Counted from the first letter of the stretch, positions 1 through 6,567 are shown. The stretch: 7,379 nucleotides of DNA from Microthrixaceae bacterium (GCA_947455015.1 CANGMY010000069.1:1-7379); one strand, 5' to 3'. Numbers and translations are program-made. The notes: generated from the sequence alone by a model not told the origin.

Positions 1-1053
1 ACTCGCACGATGGGCACCGAACCTGCACCGACGTCAGTCGACACCGCAGCGGAATTGCTCGAACTTCTGGCCGATGCGCGCTGGGTGTTCTCGCAGTACG
101 ACCACCAGTTGTTCCTCAACACCGTTGAAGGTCCCGGTGGCGATGCCGCGGTGCTTCGTTTGAAGCACCCGACCTCAGGCGCCGACACCGGTCGCGGCAT
201 TGCCCTCACCACCGACGGCAACCACCGTTGGTGCGCGGTTGATCCTCGTCAGGGCACTGCACTCACGGTTGCTGAGTCGCTGCTGAATCTCGCGTGCGTC
301 GGTGCCCGCCCGCTGGCGGTCGTGAATTGTTTGAACTTCGGTAATCCCGAACACCCCGAAGTTATGTGGCAGCTGTCCGAAGCGATCGATGGCATGTCCG
401 AAGCCTGCGTGGCTTTCGATACACCAGTCATTGGCGGAAACGTCAGTCTGTATAACGAATCGCAGGGCACTGACATTGACCCAACTCCGGTTGTGGGCAT
501 GCTCGGCGTGATCGATTCGCTCGATCGTCGCCCACCTGGTGTTGGCTTGGTTGAGCAGGGCCGCCTCATGCTCATCGGTGTCACCCAGCCCGAGGTTTCC
601 GGTTCTCGTTGGGCTCGCGCCCGTGGGCACAACGGCGGAACACTTCCCGCTCTCGACGCTGCGCTTCACCTCAAGGTGGCCGAAGTCGTTCGCAAACTCG
701 TGGCTGGTGATGTGCTCGCCGGCATTCACGATGTGTCTGGTGGCGGCCTTGGTGTTGCACTCGCCGAAATGGCAGCGAAATCAGGCATCGGTGTTTCGGT
801 TGCTCGAGTTGCCGACGCGGCGGAACTCTTTGCCGAAGGACCTTCACGAGTCGTGGTGTGTGTCGAACCCGAATCAATGGGTGTCGTCGAGAACATCTGC
901 GAACAAGCCGGCGTACCCGTCTCACGAATCGGTGTTGCTGGTGGCGATCGATTCAGCGTCAAGGGTCTTGTCGATCTTCCGCTTTCCGATGTCGTCGACG
1001 CCTGGACGAATCACATTCCTTCCGCACTCGGTGCAGGCACGGCGCAGGACTAA
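1..1053 (+). CDS. purL: Phosphoribosylformylglycinamidine (FGAM) synthase, PurL subunit, C-terminal half (5' truncated by window)
   Basis: PurL makes FGAM from FGAR, ATP and ammonia (step 4 of IMP synthesis), in the cytoplasm. The reading frame is open from base 1, so the gene begins upstream. The ATG at 10 is internal, as the preceding nine bases are sense codons with no room for a visible ribosome binding site. About 350 residues are present, roughly half of the ~740-residue small-type PurL that works with separate PurS and PurQ. Recognisable PurL blocks are TDGNHRW, then ARPLAVVNCLNFGNPE near fragment residues 102-117, then PVIGGNVSLYNES near 142-154 and GIHDVSGGGLG near 242-252, which is the second AIRS-type ATP-grasp-like half with its glycine-rich loop. 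No glutaminase domain follows, which fits the three-subunit form. The stop lies 3 bp before purF, so co-transcription and coupled translation are likely. Identity is secure. Confidence 0.96.
   Translation, partial: TRTMGTEPAPTSVDTAAELLELLADARWVFSQYDHQLFLNTVEGPGGDAAVLRLKHPTSGADTGRGIALTTDGNHRWCAVDPRQGTALTVAESLLNLACVGARPLAVVNCLNFGNPEHPEVMWQLSEAIDGMSEACVAFDTPVIGGNVSLYNESQGTDIDPTPVVGMLGVIDSLDRRPPGVGLVEQGRLMLIGVTQPEVSGSRWARARGHNGGTLPALDAALHLKVAEVVRKLVAGDVLAGIHDVSGGGLGVALAEMAAKSGIGVSVARVADAAELFAEGPSRVVVCVEPESMGVVENICEQAGVPVSRIGVAGGDRFSVKGLVDLPLSDVVDAWTNHIPSALGAGTAQD
1046..1049 (+). promoter_or_regulatory. Weak ribosome binding site of purF
   Basis: AGGA lies 7 nt before the GTG at 1057, inside the last codons of purL. 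It favours this GTG over the in-frame GTG at 1072, which has no purine-rich sequence in front of it. Ribosomes ending purL could also re-initiate here. Confidence 0.5.
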
Positions 1054-1056
1054 ATC

Positions 1057-2610
1057 GTGCAAACTGACTGCGTGAATCCCGATGACGACACACCGAAGGA
1101 AGCGTGTGGCGTCTTCGGTGTGTACGCACCGGGTCAAGCGGTTTCGCATCTCACGTACTTAGGCCTGTACGCGCTGCAGCATCGCGGTCAGGAAGCTGCC
1201 GGTATGGCAGTGAGCGATGGTTCAACAGTCACGGTCGTGAAAGACACCGGTCTCGTGTCGAACGCCTTCGACGACCGAACCCTCGCTGCTCTTACTGGTC
1301 ATCTCGCAATCGGACACACTCGCTACTCGACGACCGGTTCCAGCGTTTGGCATAACGCGCAGCCGGTGTACCGAGATGTCGGTGCGCACACCGTTGCGAT
1401 CGCGCATAACGGCAACCTCGTAAACACCGCCGAACTCGCTGACGAACTCGGCATGCTTCCGGGCACGGTGAGTTCTGACAGCGATGTCATGGCCGAACTG
1501 CTTGCGTCGGAACTCGCCAAGAATCCTGACGAAAGTTCTGATCACCGCGCGCTCGAACGAGCCATGCAGGCGATCCTTCCTCGCCTGAAGGGTGCGTTCT
1601 CGGTTGTGGCGATGGATGAAGGCCACGTCATCGGTGTTCGCGACCCCAACGGTTTCCGCCCGCTTTGTCTCGGCAAGCTCGATAACGGTTGGGTGCTTGC
1701 GTCGGAAAGCCCCGCACTCGACGTTGTTGGTGCGCATCTTGTTCGTGAACTCGAACCGGGCGAGATGATCGTGATCGATGCCACTGGTTACCGCGCAGTG
1801 CGCGTGTTTGAACCAGCAGTTGTTGACCCCAAGTTGTGCTTGTTCGAGTTCGTGTACTTCGCGCGACCCGATACCCGTCTTTACGGTCAAAGCGTGCATC
1901 AAGCACGTGTACGTATGGGCGAACAACTCGCAGAACAAGCGCCGGTTGAAGCTGACCTTGTGATGGGTGTTCCCGAATCTGGAATTCCGGCTGCCGAGGG
2001 ATACGCGCGTAAATCGGGCATTCCTTTTGGCCAAGGACTCGTAAAGAACCGCTATATCGGTCGCACGTTTATTGCGCCGAATCAGGAAATGCGCGCGCTT
2101 GGTGTGCGCATGAAACTGAATCCGTTGCGTGACAACATTGCCGGACGACGTCTCATCGTGGTTGATGATTCCATCGTTCGCGGCACCACGACTCGTGCCA
2201 TGGTCTCGATGCTGCGTGAAGCAGGGGCAGCCGAAGTTCATATGCGTGTTTCATCGCCGCCCTACAAGTGGCCATGTTTCTATGGCATGGATACCGGGAC
2301 ACGCGGAGAACTCCTTGCCGCCAATATGAGCGTCGACGAAATCCGTGAGTATCTCAACGTCGATTCGTTGTCGTACCTCACGCTCGACCGTTTGTTGTCG
2401 GCGACTGGCGCAGTTGGAGCAGGGTTCTGCGACGCATGCCTGACGGGCAACTATCCCGTGGCAATCCCGGTCGAGCTCGGTAAGCACATTCTCGAGATGC
2501 CCTCTTCGGCACCGACAGCAACGAACGCATTGGCCGACACGCTTGATGTTGCTCCCACGCTCCCCGCGCAAGACGCGCTTTCCTTCTCATCGGAAGACAT
2601 TGATGGCTGA
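1057..2610 (+). CDS. purF: Amidophosphoribosyltransferase (PRPP amidotransferase), iron-sulfur type with propeptide
   Basis: PurF transfers glutamine amide nitrogen to PRPP, giving phosphoribosylamine. This is the committed and usually feedback-controlled step of purine synthesis. The product is 517 residues. The N-terminal class II glutaminase begins at Cys17 (EACGVFG); in this family the residues before that Cys are removed to expose it as the catalytic N-terminus. HTRYSTTG (87-94) and HNGNLVN (117-123) are glutaminase substrate-site motifs. The C-terminal phosphoribosyltransferase domain has the PRPP loop VVDDSIVRGTT (368-378). Four cysteines, C261, C407 (YKWPCFYG), C458 and C461 (FCDAC), match the [4Fe-4S] ligands of the Bacillus-type enzyme. 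A Ser/Ala/Asp-rich tail of about 35 residues follows the usual end. The GTG start at 1057 gives a 16-residue propeptide; the GTG at 1072 would give 11. It lies 3 bp after purL and overlaps purM by 8 bp. Confidence 0.97.
   Translation: MQTDCVNPDDDTPKEACGVFGVYAPGQAVSHLTYLGLYALQHRGQEAAGMAVSDGSTVTVVKDTGLVSNAFDDRTLAALTGHLAIGHTRYSTTGSSVWHNAQPVYRDVGAHTVAIAHNGNLVNTAELADELGMLPGTVSSDSDVMAELLASELAKNPDESSDHRALERAMQAILPRLKGAFSVVAMDEGHVIGVRDPNGFRPLCLGKLDNGWVLASESPALDVVGAHLVRELEPGEMIVIDATGYRAVRVFEPAVVDPKLCLFEFVYFARPDTRLYGQSVHQARVRMGEQLAEQAPVEADLVMGVPESGIPAAEGYARKSGIPFGQGLVKNRYIGRTFIAPNQEMRALGVRMKLNPLRDNIAGRRLIVVDDSIVRGTTTRAMVSMLREAGAAEVHMRVSSPPYKWPCFYGMDTGTRGELLAANMSVDEIREYLNVDSLSYLTLDRLLSATGAVGAGFCDACLTGNYPVAIPVELGKHILEMPSSAPTATNALADTLDVAPTLPAQDALSFSSEDIDG
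2592..2596 (+). promoter_or_regulatory. Ribosome binding site of purM inside the end of purF
   Basis: GGAAG sits 6 nt before the ATG at 2603. It supports this start over the longer open frame that reaches back to 2543. The site lies within purF, as expected for translational coupling. Confidence 0.65.
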
Positions 2611-3652
2611 CGACGCAACAACGGGCGAAACCTATGCCGGTGCTGGCGTCAGCATCGACGCTGGTGAAGAAGCAGTCGATCGCATCAAGTCACACGTTCG
2701 ATCAACATTCCGACCCGAAGTCATTGGTGACATTGGCGGGTTCGGCGGCCTCTTTGCACTCGACCTTGCTCGTTACAAGAAGCCGGTTCTCGTGTCATCA
2801 ACCGACGGGGTTGGCACAAAAGCACTTGTTGCCCAAGCAACAGGTCGGTTCACCACGATCGGTGTCGATCTTGTTGCCATGTGTGTCGACGATCTTGTGT
2901 GTCAGGGCGCCGAGCCACTGTTCTTTCTTGACTACATCGCAGTTGGTCGACTCGATCCCGATCACATTGATCAGCTCGTGGAAGGTGTGGCTGACGGATG
3001 TCGTCAGGCCGGTTGCGCGTTGGTAGGCGGTGAAATGGCTGAACATCCCGGAGCAATGGAAGCAGGCGAATTCGATCTCGTTGGCTTTGCGGTTGGGATT
3101 GCCGATCGTGATGCACTCATCACCGGTGCCACGATCGCACCCGGCGATGTCCTCATCGGTCTTCCGTCGCAGAACCTTCGATCAAACGGTTTTTCTCTCG
3201 CTCGTCGCGTGCTGCTTGAGCGTGCGCAACTTCCACTCGATGGGCCGGCCTATGACGGCGCGCATCACACGTTGGCCGATGAACTCCTTGCCCCTTCGGT
3301 GATCTTCTCGCCAGCCATCGCCGCGCTTCAGAAGGCAGTTGACGTACGCGGCGTTGCCCACATCACCGGTGGTGGCATTCCTGGCAATCTCAATCGCGTG
3401 CTGCCGCATGGAACTGCCGCTGAAGTCACGTGGGGAACCTGGGATGTTCCGCCGATTTTCAACGAGATCCAGCGTCTGGGTTCTGTGGCCGATGACGAAA
3501 TGGCGCGAGTGTTCAACATGGGTGTCGGCATGATCGTGGTTATCCCTGAATCGGAATCGTTCAAGGCCCTCGATGTTGCTCGTGCCGCTGGACATCGGGC
3601 CACCGTGATCGGTCGCATCGTCGAAGGTGACGGCACCGTCCGGATCGTCTGA
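2603..3652 (+). CDS. purM: Phosphoribosylformylglycinamidine cyclo-ligase (AIR synthase)
   Basis: PurM closes the imidazole ring: FGAM plus ATP gives AIR, step 5 of IMP synthesis. It therefore uses the product of the PurL encoded just upstream. The ATG at 2603 gives 349 residues, the normal family length, and begins directly before the conserved YAGAGVSIDAG block (11-21). An upstream in-frame ATG at 2543 would add 20 non-conserved residues that are purF in another frame. Further family blocks are GGFGGLF (45-51), STDGVGTK (66-73, nucleotide and metal loop), CVDDLVCQGAEPLFFLDY (94-111), ALVGGEMAEHPG (139-150), ITGGGIPGNLNRVLP (254-268) and FNMGVGM (304-310). One block is slightly unusual: residues 189-197 read SQNLRSNGF, where many PurMs have SSGLHSNGY. 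The ATG overlaps the purF stop by 8 bp, so the two are probably translationally coupled. Confidence 0.96.
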   Translation: MADDATTGETYAGAGVSIDAGEEAVDRIKSHVRSTFRPEVIGDIGGFGGLFALDLARYKKPVLVSSTDGVGTKALVAQATGRFTTIGVDLVAMCVDDLVCQGAEPLFFLDYIAVGRLDPDHIDQLVEGVADGCRQAGCALVGGEMAEHPGAMEAGEFDLVGFAVGIADRDALITGATIAPGDVLIGLPSQNLRSNGFSLARRVLLERAQLPLDGPAYDGAHHTLADELLAPSVIFSPAIAALQKAVDVRGVAHITGGGIPGNLNRVLPHGTAAEVTWGTWDVPPIFNEIQRLGSVADDEMARVFNMGVGMIVVIPESESFKALDVARAAGHRATVIGRIVEGDGTVRIV

Positions 3653-3698
3653 CACAGACAGACACGATCGGAACCGCTCCCGTCGTCACTCGCCGCCC

Positions 3699-3713
3699 GG
3701 TAGGTTCCTGTCC
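3699..3713 (+). promoter_or_regulatory. Candidate leaderless promoter (-10 box) of pyrE
   Basis: GGTAGGTT contains a TANNNT hexamer at 3701-3706, separated by 7 nt from the pyrE ATG at 3714. That is the spacing expected if transcription begins at the ATG itself, as is common in actinobacteria. No clear -35 box is visible. The AGG within it is a poorly placed, weak ribosome binding site. The same GGTAG-type box precedes the malic enzyme gene. The rest of the 61-bp gap (3653-3698) shows no other signal. Confidence 0.45.
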
Positions 3714-4271
3714 ATGAGCGACGCGACAAAGCAGCAATTGATCGATCATCTCCTTCGCTATTCAGTGCGCACCGGCGACTTCACGTTGAAGTCGGGCAAG
3801 AAGAGTTCGTGGTTCATTGACTCAAAGCAGACTGCTTGCCGACCCGATGGCCTTTTGCTCATGGCCGATCTTGCGCTCGATCTGATTCCCGACGACGTCA
3901 CGGCCATCGGCGGTCTCACTGTTGGTGCTGATCCGGTCGCCTACGGCATCGCCGCTGTGGCTGCGACTCGTGGTCGCCACCTGAAGTCGTTCACCATTCG
4001 CAAAGAGGCCAAGGACCACGGCGTTGCCGGTCGGCTTGCTGGCCCGCTCGAACCGGGCGACAAGGTCGTCATCACCGACGACACCGTTACCCGAGGCACC
4101 TCACCGATGGAAGCGGTGCACGTTGCTCGCGAACTTGGGGCCGAACCTGTCATGGTGATGGTGGTCGTTGATCGTGGCGGAACCTGCCAGGCCATGGCCG
4201 AGGCCGAAGGTCTTGCGTTCCGGGCGTTGGTGACTGCTCCCGAACTTGGCTTCCCGTACGAAGGGGCCTGA
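3714..4271 (+). CDS. pyrE: Orotate phosphoribosyltransferase
   Basis: PyrE joins orotate to PRPP, giving OMP, the fifth step of UMP synthesis. The product has 185 residues, at the short end of the family. The N-terminus carries FTLKSGKKSSWFIDSKQ (23-39), matching the family's conserved SG..S..Y.D stretch. IGGLTVGADPVAYGIA (65-80) is the orotate-side loop region. IRKEAKDHG (95-103) is the characteristic flexible catalytic loop, with its lysines, of orotate phosphoribosyltransferases. VVITDDTVTRGTS (118-130) is the PRPP-binding motif; many PyrE proteins have TTGGS where this has TRGTS. An open frame extends back to 3627, but the residues before the ATG at 3714 are Arg/Pro/Ser-rich and unlike the family, so this start is preferred. 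The gene is 61 bp after purM with its own candidate promoter. A related small phosphoribosyltransferase is possible, but the RKEAKDHG loop makes PyrE much more likely. Confidence 0.9.
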   Translation: MSDATKQQLIDHLLRYSVRTGDFTLKSGKKSSWFIDSKQTACRPDGLLLMADLALDLIPDDVTAIGGLTVGADPVAYGIAAVAATRGRHLKSFTIRKEAKDHGVAGRLAGPLEPGDKVVITDDTVTRGTSPMEAVHVARELGAEPVMVMVVVDRGGTCQAMAEAEGLAFRALVTAPELGFPYEGA

Positions 4272-4298
4272 CCTTCTGAAACGGGGGAACTTGCGGCT

Positions 4299-4320
4299 CC
4301 GAGCCCCGACTTGGGGACGG
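4299..4320 (+). other. Imperfect hairpin in the pyrE-malic enzyme gap
   Basis: CCCC (4304-4307) and GGGG (4313-4316) can pair across a 5-nt loop. CCG (4299-4301) and CGG (4318-4320) extend the stem past a 2x1 internal loop. No T-run follows, so it is not a convincing intrinsic terminator. It may be a weak terminator-like structure after pyrE or chance. Confidence 0.25.
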
Positions 4321-4333
4321 CATCGGCCGGACG

Positions 4334-4350
4334 GGTAGCGTCTTCGCCCT
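4334..4350 (+). promoter_or_regulatory. Candidate leaderless or very short-leader promoter of the malic enzyme gene
   Basis: GGTAGCGT contains a TANNNT hexamer at 4336-4341, 9 nt before the ATG at 4351. No Shine-Dalgarno sequence is present between it and the ATG. TTGGGG at 4311-4316 could be a weak -35 box with a 19-nt spacer, which is slightly long. The arrangement closely resembles the box before pyrE. Confidence 0.45.
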
Positions 4351-5757
4351 ATGGCCGACTCAACTACCGCCGCTTTCAGTATTCGCCTTCGCGTCCGTCT
4401 CGGGAATGAACCCGGGGCCTTGGGCAATCTCGCTACCGCCATTGGTTCGGTAGGCGGGAACATTTGGTCCCTGCAGGGGTTTGAAGCGAAGAAGGAATCT
4501 CTCGACGAAGACATCGTCGTCAACTGCTCGAGCGAAGCGCATCAGCAGCAGGTGCTCGATGCCATCCGTGCGCTCTCGGACAGTGAACTTCTCGAGTGGG
4601 AAGACCGCACGTTCGCATTGCACGCTGGCGGCAAGGTGCACGTCATCAGCCAGATTCCTGTCAACGATCGCGACGATCTTTCAATGGCCTACACGCCGGG
4701 TGTCGCCCGAGTGTGCACCGCAGTCGCGAACGATCCGTTGCTTTCGCACGATCTCACGATCCGTAAGAACACCGTTGCCATCGTGAGCGACGGCACCGCG
4801 GTGCTCGGTCTCGGCGACATTGGCCCGCTTGGTGCGATGCCAGTGATGGAAGGCAAAGCACTTCTGTTCAAGGAATTTGCGGGCGTTGATGGATTCCCGA
4901 TCTGCCTTGACACCAAAGATCCTGAAGAAATCATTCGTACGGTCGTAAACATTGCCCCGTCATTCGGCGGCATCAATCTCGAAGACATTGCCGCGCCAGT
5001 GTGTTTCGAGGTGGAAGATCGTTTGAAGGAACTTCTCGATATTCCGGTGTTCCACGATGATCAGCACGGCACTGCAGTTGTCACGCTTGCTGCGCTCATG
5101 AACGCGCTCAAGATTGTCAACAAGAAGATGGAAGATCTCACCATCGTCATCGCAGGTGTTGGTGCTGCTGGTGTCGCTATCTCGAAGATCCTGATGAACG
5201 CCGGTGTGCGCAACATCATTGGTGTCGATCGTGAAGGCGCTGTCTATAACGGCCGCGGCAATCTCAACGTTGCCAAGCAGTGGTTCGCCGAGAATACGAA
5301 CCCAGAAGGCCGTCAGGGTTCGTTGGCCGACATCATGCCGGGTTCCGATGTTTTCATCGGTGTGAGCGGACCGAACCTCATCAATCGTCAAGACGTTCTG
5401 ACGATGGCGAAGGATCCGATCGTGTTCGCTATGGCGAACCCCGATCCCGAGATTCGACCGGAAGAAGCCGAAGGCTGTGTTGCCGTTATGGCAACGGGCC
5501 GAAGCGATTTCCCGAATCAGATCAACAACGTTCTTGCGTTCCCTGGTCTGTTCCGCGGTGCACTCGACGCTGGCGCAACGCAGATCACCGAGAACATGAA
5601 GGTTGCCGCGGCGTACGCAATTGCCAACGCAGTGAGCCCCGAAGATCTCGCTCCTGATCATGTCATTCCGTCAGTGTTCGATAAGCGCATCGCGCCTCTC
5701 GTTGCTGCTGCCGCTGCTGAAGCTGCAGTTCGCGACGGTGTCATTCGAAAGCGCTGA
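4351..5757 (+). CDS. Malic enzyme with N-terminal ACT domain (oxidative decarboxylation of malate to pyruvate)
   Basis: The protein of 468 residues should convert malate and NAD(P)+ to pyruvate, CO2 and NAD(P)H, linking the TCA cycle to pyruvate. Residues about 8-85 form an ACT-like domain, with the typical NEPGALGNLATAIGSVGGNI turn-helix (19-38); such domains usually bind a small effector, often an amino acid. The malic enzyme core follows. SMAYTPGVA (111-119) carries the catalytic Tyr114 and MEGKALLFK (166-174) the catalytic Lys169. INLEDIAAP (208-216) and FHDDQHGTA (234-242) supply metal ligands Glu211, Asp212 and Asp237. The Rossmann motif is AGVGAAGVA (268-276) with Asp293 at the end of the next strand, then SDFPNQINNVLAFPG (385-399). 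It is the short bacterial type without a phosphotransacetylase tail. NAD versus NADP preference cannot be decided by eye, so no symbol is given. The HAD gene follows 5 bp downstream. Confidence 0.95.
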   Translation: MADSTTAAFSIRLRVRLGNEPGALGNLATAIGSVGGNIWSLQGFEAKKESLDEDIVVNCSSEAHQQQVLDAIRALSDSELLEWEDRTFALHAGGKVHVISQIPVNDRDDLSMAYTPGVARVCTAVANDPLLSHDLTIRKNTVAIVSDGTAVLGLGDIGPLGAMPVMEGKALLFKEFAGVDGFPICLDTKDPEEIIRTVVNIAPSFGGINLEDIAAPVCFEVEDRLKELLDIPVFHDDQHGTAVVTLAALMNALKIVNKKMEDLTIVIAGVGAAGVAISKILMNAGVRNIIGVDREGAVYNGRGNLNVAKQWFAENTNPEGRQGSLADIMPGSDVFIGVSGPNLINRQDVLTMAKDPIVFAMANPDPEIRPEEAEGCVAVMATGRSDFPNQINNVLAFPGLFRGALDAGATQITENMKVAAAYAIANAVSPEDLAPDHVIPSVFDKRIAPLVAAAAAEAAVRDGVIRKR

Positions 5758-5762
5758 ACAAC

Positions 5763-6488
5763 GTGTCGCGGTTCGACGCGATCACATTCGACTTCTGGGA
5801 CACGCTCGTACGAGCTGACGTTGCCGCGACGCGTGTACAGCGCAGGGTGGCAATCGCCGAAGTTCTCGAGTCCCGCGGTCTCCCAGCCGAGCACGACGAG
5901 ATCGATGCTTCTTTCGATGAAGCGTGGAAGCGCTTCGACGCATCGTGGGGTCAGGGCGAACAGTTCACCGGATATCACGCTGCAGAAACTGTGCTTGATG
6001 TTCTCGGCCACACTGATGATGAACAGGTGCGCGTTCGAGTCATCGACGCGTATCTGTCGGCGCCGCGCACGATGCAACTTGCCCTCACCGACAACCTGGT
6101 ACCAACGCTGCATCGACTGAAAGACGTCGGCTTGCGCGTTGGCATCGTTTGCGATGTTGGACTCACGCCTTCAACGGTGTTGCGCGAGTATCTCGAAGGC
6201 CACGGCGTACTTGCATTGTTTGATCACTGGTCGTTCTCTGACGACGTCGGTGTGTACAAACCCGATGCAGCGATCTTCGAACATGCTCTCGAAGGCTTAG
6301 GTGGAGTCGATCCATCGCGTGCAGCACATATCGGCGATCTTCGTCGTACCGATATTGCCGGTGCCAAGGGGATGGGTATGTTGGCGCTTCGCTATCGCGG
6401 AGTTACTGACGACGACCCTGAACACGGACCCGAAGGCGATGTCGTGATTGATGACCACGCCGAAGTTCCCGCAGCACTCGGTCTGTAA
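5763..6488 (+). CDS. HAD-superfamily hydrolase (subfamily IA-like), substrate unknown
   Basis: The 241-residue protein has the order of HAD motifs. Motif I is ITFDFWDTLV (7-16), with Asp10 as nucleophile, but Trp12 occupies the +2 place where phosphatases have the acid/base Asp, and Asp13 replaces the usual Gly. A helical cap follows at about 20-110. Motif II is VGIVCDVG (126-133), with Cys130 where Ser/Thr is usual. Lys166 (VYKPD) is motif III. HIGDLRRTDIAGAKG (189-203) is motif IV, with Asp192 and Asp198. No signal peptide or membrane segment is seen, so it is probably cytoplasmic. The GTG start at 5763 fits because motif I begins within ten residues. A GAAAG at 5747-5751 is only a weak, distant ribosome binding site. 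With a 5-bp gap to the malic enzyme gene, it is probably co-transcribed, and this does not reveal the substrate. Family assignment is firm; function is not. Confidence 0.88.
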   Translation: MSRFDAITFDFWDTLVRADVAATRVQRRVAIAEVLESRGLPAEHDEIDASFDEAWKRFDASWGQGEQFTGYHAAETVLDVLGHTDDEQVRVRVIDAYLSAPRTMQLALTDNLVPTLHRLKDVGLRVGIVCDVGLTPSTVLREYLEGHGVLALFDHWSFSDDVGVYKPDAAIFEHALEGLGGVDPSRAAHIGDLRRTDIAGAKGMGMLALRYRGVTDDDPEHGPEGDVVIDDHAEVPAALGL

Positions 6489-6517
6489 TTCGGGATCAGT
6501 ATTCGATTCGCAGGACG

Positions 6518-6554
6518 GGTGTTGGTTGGCTGTGCCACAGTTGGACCCCACACC
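6518..6554 (+). other. Dyad in the intergenic region upstream of the alpha/beta hydrolase gene
   Basis: CTGTG-C-CACAG at 6530-6540 is an 11-bp near-perfect dyad. It is enclosed by GGTGT (6518-6522) and ACACC (6550-6554), which can pair and extend by GG/CC after one mismatch. This could be an operator or a hairpin before the hydrolase start. Neither use is demonstrated, and no clear -35/-10 pair was found in the 85-bp gap (6489-6573). Confidence 0.25.
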
Positions 6555-6559
6555 ACTTC

Positions 6560-6567
6560 AAGGGGGA
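6560..6567 (+). promoter_or_regulatory. Strong ribosome binding site of the alpha/beta hydrolase gene
   Basis: AAGGGGGA ends 6 nt before the GTG at 6574. It is the clearest Shine-Dalgarno sequence in the window and fixes the GTG start. Confidence 0.7.

Noticed and set aside
10..1053. A split or independently started PurL C-terminal gene beginning at the ATG at 10
   Set aside because: The frame is open to base 1 with no visible start signals, so truncation by the window edge is the simpler explanation.
1222..2241. Long minus-strand open frame (339 codons) opposite purF
   Set aside because: It lies wholly inside a certain purF gene, resembles no family I recognise, and is explained by the codon bias of the + strand gene.
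2543..2602. Longer purM start at 2543
   Set aside because: It would add 20 non-conserved residues from within purF, whereas the ATG at 2603 has a GGAAG site and gives the usual PurM length.
3182..3655. Minus-strand open frame opposite the end of purM
   Set aside because: Shadow of purM; no ribosome binding site or family motif supports it.
3627..3713. Longer pyrE start inside the end of purM
   Set aside because: The added residues are Arg/Pro/Ser-rich and unlike PyrE, and the ATG at 3714 matches the family N-terminus.
4299..4320. Intrinsic terminator after pyrE
   Set aside because: The stem is short and interrupted and no T-run follows, so I list it only as an imperfect hairpin.
4960..5661. 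Minus-strand open frame (233 codons) opposite the malic enzyme gene
   Set aside because: It is fully inside a well-supported gene and its translation is His/Arg-rich without recognisable motifs.
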